64,000 nucleotides of DNA from Plantago major (lineage: Eukaryota; Streptophyta; Magnoliopsida; Lamiales; Plantaginaceae). The stretch is from the NCBI GenBank assembly GCA_026545765.1, contig CM048840.1, positions 86,828,877-86,892,876 of the forward strand, in the 5' to 3' direction. The notes under the pieces are model-generated. The model saw nothing but the letters and a program-made list of their open reading frames with translations, was not told the DNA's origin and searched no databases. The position numbers were made by a program, and so were the translations under genes. Within the stretch, counting starts at the first letter, position 1. Every line of letters begins with the position of its first letter. This document shows positions 62,301 to 64,000 of the stretch, piece by piece.

Positions 62301-63635
62301 TTCTTTAACCGTAAATTGATGTAGAAAAGCTTTGTGCCTTTGGCGGGTGTACTTTATAGTAGCTTCAGGTGATATCATTGTAGTTCAGTTAAATAATAAG
62401 AGTATTGCTGTCGTGAAAGGAGCCGCACTTGATAAAACTGATCTAGTGTGCAGGACAACTTAAAAATGATAAAATTTAAGAAGAATTGGACTACATGTAG
62501 AAATGGGCATCTATCTGGTCTCCTAAAATATCCAAAAACTAAAAGATGAAAAGGAAATTTGTACAGAATCTTGATTTCTATTATAGTCTCAGCACGTGAT
62601 ATCGTCATTTCTCTGTGGTGATGATGAGCTGATCGGTGTGTTTTTCTTTTTGACTTGTTGGCTCCAGGCATCTTTAAGGGGCCTCTAAATTGCATGCTGT
62701 CTATCATATGCTATATTTTAAAGTTCAAACTGAGAGATATACACTAAATTGTTGTGAAGTGTAGACTGTAGGACTTATATTTTTTAAGTGCATTTGATTC
62801 AAGTTTATGATTTGACGTAATAATTTCAGGTCAATAAACCAACTAAACTTCTATGAATAAATTCTCATTATATTGAGTAAATCACTCTCACTTTTGATTT
62901 TGTAGAAGTACATGAAATATAAGAACCGCAGAGATTTATAATTTGTAAATGATCTAAAATTTACATTTCAATAGATTAACTGATGTAAGAGTTTGAGAGT
63001 GAACTGATGATTGTTAAACAAATTACCGTCTATTATAACTCTAATTGAAATGTATTTGACACCATGATCGTCAGACTAGGTTAAGGTCGGAATTCCAGAA
63101 CTAAAACTGTGGGTTCTGATGTATAGAAGTAAACTACAAGCGTAAGGATCGCCTACTGTAATAATCTCGCTAATAATAACTTTATTCTAGTCCAACGTTG
63201 TATAATGTTACTGTATTTTGCTCTATGTAAGTTCTTTGTCCTTTTGCCTTTGAATTGATAGTCTTACACCCGTAATCATACTAATGTGGCATACAATTAT
63301 GTTACAGAAGCTGAGTTCTAAGATCAGATATGATGTGCTGGAGGACCTCTTTGACGAATCTGTAAGTGCTCATTTGTCTCTTAAACGCTTCTCTTCATCT
63401 TTTAATCTTACATAGAGCTAACATTGCAAGTATGAGTTACAAATCAAAACTAACCTTATTGTGTGCGGAACAGGGAACGCCCGAGACTACGAAGAAAATG
63501 AAAATAGATACAAATGACAAGGAAGAAGTTCCTGAAACTGAGACCTTTGACGATGATACCTATACTGGTGATTATGATGCACAGGATTATAATTATGATG
63601 AATACGATTATGACGGATATAATTACGATACTTAG
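50400..63635 (+). CDS. BRF1: BRF1-type TFIIIB subunit
   Basis: Nineteen coding exons: 50400-50461, 50622-50703, 51281-51353, 52026-52111, 52198-52274, 54019-54075, 55154-55266, 55639-55718, 55847-55933, 57483-57563, 58035-58214, 58300-58434, 58778-58850, 58940-59034, 60478-60561, 61833-61970, 62141-62230, 63308-63361 and 63474-63635. They sum to 1809 nt (602 aa). BRF1 joins TBP and BDP1 to recruit RNA polymerase III to tRNA and 5S genes. Visible parts are a zinc ribbon (Cys 4, 7, 23, 26), two cyclin folds ([70 protein letters not shown]) and a BRF1 homology block in exon 15 ([20 protein letters not shown]). A Lys/Ala-rich helix and an Asp/Tyr-rich C-terminus ([20 protein letters not shown]) follow. 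Introns carry MITEs. Exon 4 ends with an unusual AGA/GTAGAC donor. Confidence 0.93.
52846..53354. mobile_element. MITE in BRF1 intron 5 (PIF/Harbinger-like)
   Basis: The ends GACCATCTCCAGCAG and CTGATGGAGATGGCC form an imperfect inverted repeat (13 of 15 pairs). Flanking 3-mers are TCA and TTA, close to the TWA duplication of PIF/Harbinger but not identical. The interior is AT-rich, with a C-rich left part and a second inverted CATCCCCAGTAAAA/TTTTACTGGGGATG pair near 53282-53320. It lies wholly within the intron. Confidence 0.6.
59393..59698. mobile_element. Stowaway MITE in BRF1 intron 14
   Basis: Begins CTCCCTCCGTCCCATTAAGG and ends TTAATGGAACAGAGGGAG, with TA on both sides (59391-59392 and 59699-59700). 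It is about 306 bp, with inverted AACTTCCTAA-type repeats inside. A classical Tc1/mariner-derived MITE. Confidence 0.92.
61114..61264. repeat. Small foldback repeat in BRF1 intron 15
   Basis: An inverted repeat of about 40 bases: TTTCATTCGCAAACAAGTCG with CACAAATTACTCC on the left, and GGGTAATTTGTGG with CGACTTGTTTGCAAATGAAA on the right. They enclose an AT-rich centre. It may be a MITE, but no target duplication could be read. Confidence 0.75.
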
Positions 63636-64000
63636 ATGTATTCTTTCTATTTTTTCATTATATTGTTTAAGACGTATAGAAATTTCATACGCATCATAAT
63701 TACTAATGTGTACGCTAATAGTTCTGAGAAATTTGAAATATGCTTAGCTTTTATTTTATTTATTTATTTATTTTTTTGGAGATAAAACATGCATAGCTTT
63801 AAATGACATTAGTAATAATTATTTTGTTTTTTACAATTGGAAACTGGATTGAAATTCTCGTTTTCATTTCCGAATTCTAGCAGTAACAGGTTTTGTGAGA
63901 GATTGTATCTCTGAGACCGAATGAAGATCACATATTCAACTGTAAACATTGTACGTTTAGCTACAAATATCAATTTCTTAACGTAGTTAATGCAAGGATA
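63636..64000. other. BRF1 3' region
   Basis: AT-rich DNA after the BRF1 stop, probably 3' untranslated region with several AATAAA-like stretches (for example near 63779). No other gene was recognised before the window ends. Confidence 0.5.

Overview
This is a window of eudicot plant nuclear DNA: AT-rich, split genes with GT/AG (and a few GC/AG) introns, and nested plant transposons. The codon use and proteins look like an asterid, but the species cannot be fixed from the sequence. No organellar or bacterial operon structure, tRNA, rRNA or CRISPR array was recognised.

Layout. (1) 1-19212 is a transposon nest. A degraded Ty1/copia retrotransposon (2061-19212) was split by an autonomous-type CACTA element inside its 5' LTR (2343-10169), by a probable solo LTR in its pol region (12813-14456), and by a 5'-truncated non-autonomous CACTA relative near its 3' end (about 16155-18310). 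The large CACTA itself carries a foldback Mutator-like insertion (8393-9558). (2) 19611-24303, minus strand, is an ELM2-SANT chromatin protein gene. (3) 25971-34809 is a second transposon zone: a hAT-like MITE, a Stowaway MITE, a decayed Rep/helicase Helitron on the minus strand (27244-32003), two independently inserted solo LTRs of one family, and a Mutator-like foldback element with a perfect 9-bp target duplication. (4) 35262-42805 is an apparently intact XPB/ERCC3 gene, 19 coding exons, 763 aa. (5) 43367-49091 is a graveyard of gene fragments: a nuclear group II intron maturase, a SDI/MS5-like TPR protein and a calcineurin-like phosphoesterase, with a shared roughly 105-bp duplicated segment. 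(6) 50400-63635 is an apparently intact BRF1/TFIIIB gene, 19 coding exons, 602 aa, with MITEs in its introns.

The two best genes are both basal transcription factors: XPB (TFIIH, Pol II transcription and nucleotide excision repair) and BRF1 (TFIIIB, Pol III). Exon junctions for both were checked by codon phase at each boundary, and the summed coding lengths divide by three (2292 and 1809 nt). I found no convincing wholly new biological system. The most notable items are the reconstructable insertion history, the foldback elements, the tandem duplication that copied a retrotransposon's polypurine tract and LTR start, the two GC-AG introns and 4-nt first coding exon of XPB, and the clustered gene fragments between XPB and BRF1.
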